From: Litorimonas sp947503715
Lineage (GTDB): Bacteria > Pseudomonadota > Alphaproteobacteria > Caulobacterales > Maricaulaceae
Reading direction: 5' to 3'
Length of the DNA stretch: 64,000 bases
Assembly (NCBI RefSeq): GCF_050271975.1
Contig: NZ_CP189850.1
Span: 62,001 to 126,000, forward strand
The position numbers and the translations under genes were made by a program. Below the pieces are notes generated by a model. The model saw nothing but the letters and a program-made list of their open reading frames with translations, was not told where the DNA came from and searched no databases. Below are positions 62,945 through 64,000 of the stretch, piece after piece. Numbering within the stretch: the first letter of the stretch is position 1; each line of letters begins with the position of its first letter.

Positions 62945-64000
62945 TCGCCTAGCCGTTCGGCAAGCGCCATAATCGTGACGGTCGGATTGGCCCAACCGCC
63001 TGTCGGGAAGACGCTACTACTGGCGATGTAAAGGTTCGGGCTTGCGTGAAGACGGCAATCGGCATTGACGACGCCCGTCGCGGGAGTCGCGCTCATCCGC
63101 GTGCCCCCCATATGGTGATATCCGCCAATCGGATGGGACGAAATCAGCGGGTCATTTTTCCAGTCTAATGTTGGATCAGTCAGCCACGGGGCCAGTTCAA
63201 CCTCGCCCCAACCCAGACGACCATACTCGTCACGCAAAGTTTCCATCAGGACCCGCACACTGCGTTTATCAATCTCGGAATATTGCCAATCGAGCTTGGC
63301 CAGCGGCAGGCCCAGGGCGTCTTTGTCTTCTGACAGCGTAATCCGGCTGTCTGGATTGGGCGCTTGCTCCGCACGTATAACGGCATAAAGCCCGAGCTTC
63401 CCGCGCGACTTTTTCATCGCGAAAACAGAGGGCCACGGGTCGGTCATTTCCCGCAATTTGATGGTCAAAGTCTTCAATCGTTTATAGGTCGAGCGCCAGA
63501 ATTTCGTACTTGGCAGATCGTGTTTCAACTTGCCCTTGGCCGCTCGCATGAGGTCCGGCTTATCGCCCTCATGCCGACGCGGGGCGAGACTGAGCGATGT
63601 GTTGAGAATGCCCGCCTCGCGTTGGAAGCTCTCCGCCGGACGCAAATATGCCGCATAACGTTTGCCCTTCACGCGCAAGGCCCGTGGTAGAACCATCAGC
63701 GATTGTCCCAGATTTTTCGGCTTAATTTCTCCGCCTCGCGCATGAGGGTGCTCCATGAAGAAACGACCCAGTTGATCCGTCTCATTTCCCAGACCTTCCG
63801 GACGGTTCGGCACAGCGGCCATGAGGAGGCGGATGGTTTCAATCGCCCCCGCCGCGAGGACGAATGTCTTGGCAGCAACCGTGACTTTGTTTCCATTTAA
63901 ACTCTGGAGCGTGGCCGTTCGAACCTCTCCATCCTTTGCCACATCCAGTTCTGTCAGTGTCGCATTGAGCAGGATCTCCACACGGTCCAAATGCCCGCGC
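62923..64000 (-). CDS. GMC-family oxidoreductase, cut by the window edge
   Basis: The C-terminal 359 or so residues of an FAD-dependent glucose-methanol-choline oxidoreductase. Visible are FVLAAGAIETIRLLM (FAD-proximal strand), the substrate-domain part, and the conserved end with GGYHHMGGTRM and the PTVTIMALAERL helix that contacts FAD; the active-site histidines are likely in GYHHMGG. The N-terminal GxGxxG nucleotide loop lies beyond 64000, so the start is not in the window. The substrate is unknown; cholesterol-oxidase-like and sugar dehydrogenases share these motifs. Confidence 0.9.
   Translation of the reverse strand, partial: RGHLDRVEILLNATLTELDVAKDGEVRTATLQSLNGNKVTVAAKTFVLAAGAIETIRLLMAAVPNRPEGLGNETDQLGRFFMEHPHARGGEIKPKNLGQSLMVLPRALRVKGKRYAAYLRPAESFQREAGILNTSLSLAPRRHEGDKPDLMRAAKGKLKHDLPSTKFWRSTYKRLKTLTIKLREMTDPWPSVFAMKKSRGKLGLYAVIRAEQAPNPDSRITLSEDKDALGLPLAKLDWQYSEIDKRSVRVLMETLRDEYGRLGWGEVELAPWLTDPTLDWKNDPLISSHPIGGYHHMGGTRMSATPATGVVNADCRLHASPNLYIASSSVFPTGGWANPTVTIMALAERLGDHIDGTL

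Overview
The window is one continuous stretch of an alphaproteobacterial chromosome, moderately GC-rich and gene-dense. The clade call rests on chpT (histidine phosphotransferase of the CtrA cell-cycle relay), a DUF2794 protein, a 41-residue cysteine-poor L36, the fabA-fabB pair, and rpoD beside dnaG. A marine or stalked Caulobacterales/Hyphomonadales-type organism is the most likely source, but that placement is inference. Much of the envelope set is lipoproteins and secreted proteins, as expected for a Gram-negative cell. I found no tRNA, rRNA, CRISPR array, prophage or complete insertion sequence.

Layout. 1-372: no gene, but a sequence that can fold into a long rod. 373-6560: HAD hydrolase, TPR protein, the fatty-acid genes fabA, fabB and fabI interrupted by an OmpV/MipA-like porin and a LuxR-type solo regulator, then a NADAR protein. 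6541-13238: a RibD-type deaminase domain overlapping the NADAR gene, gpmA, a glycerophosphodiesterase lipoprotein, polA, TonB, a short asparaginase-like protein and a GlsB-type membrane protein. 13344-18015: an operon of M16 protease, DUF4349 lipoprotein and Ca2+/Na+ antiporter. 18206-22694: a hypothetical gene, rpoD and dnaG on the minus strand. 22918-30965: KtrAB potassium uptake (AT-rich), rpsA-ihfB, gloA, mscL, hslO and a TrkH transporter. 31060-42210: an esterase lipoprotein, an S9 peptidase, a VOC-methyltransferase fusion, TPR and SDR proteins, a CPA1-type antiporter with a TrkA-N domain, a phytase-esterase-like lipoprotein and DUF2794. 42211-43917: a non-coding stretch, then a two-gene AT-rich cassette between imperfect direct repeats. 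43918-49905: M19 dipeptidase, TRIC channel, GluQRS, a PH-like membrane protein, a HerA-like ATPase and an AI-2E transporter. 49976-55863: DUF1223, TPR, rpmJ, an unlisted 56-residue membrane protein, a lytic transglycosylase, DUF2147, two gene relics and an orphan TadG-like protein. 55890-64000: sterol-desaturase-family enzyme and its divergent Crp/Fnr regulator, TerC, YceI, YnbE-YdbL, chpT, a Wzx-type flippase and a GMC oxidoreductase cut by the window edge.

Themes. Ion and turgor homeostasis is heavily represented (KtrAB, TrkH, MscL, CPA1, CaxA-like, TRIC, TerC). Fatty-acid synthesis is joined to an acyl-sensing-type regulator. Several spots show gene gain or decay: the NADAR gene, the direct-repeat cassette at 42.7-43.8 kb, and the relics of a histidine kinase and of a second lytic transglycosylase 3' end at 53.7-54.1 kb. 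The best candidates for something undescribed are the direct-repeat cassette, the deaminase-NADAR pair, the VOC-methyltransferase fusion, the LuxR solo inside the fab cluster, and the small membrane protein beside rpmJ.
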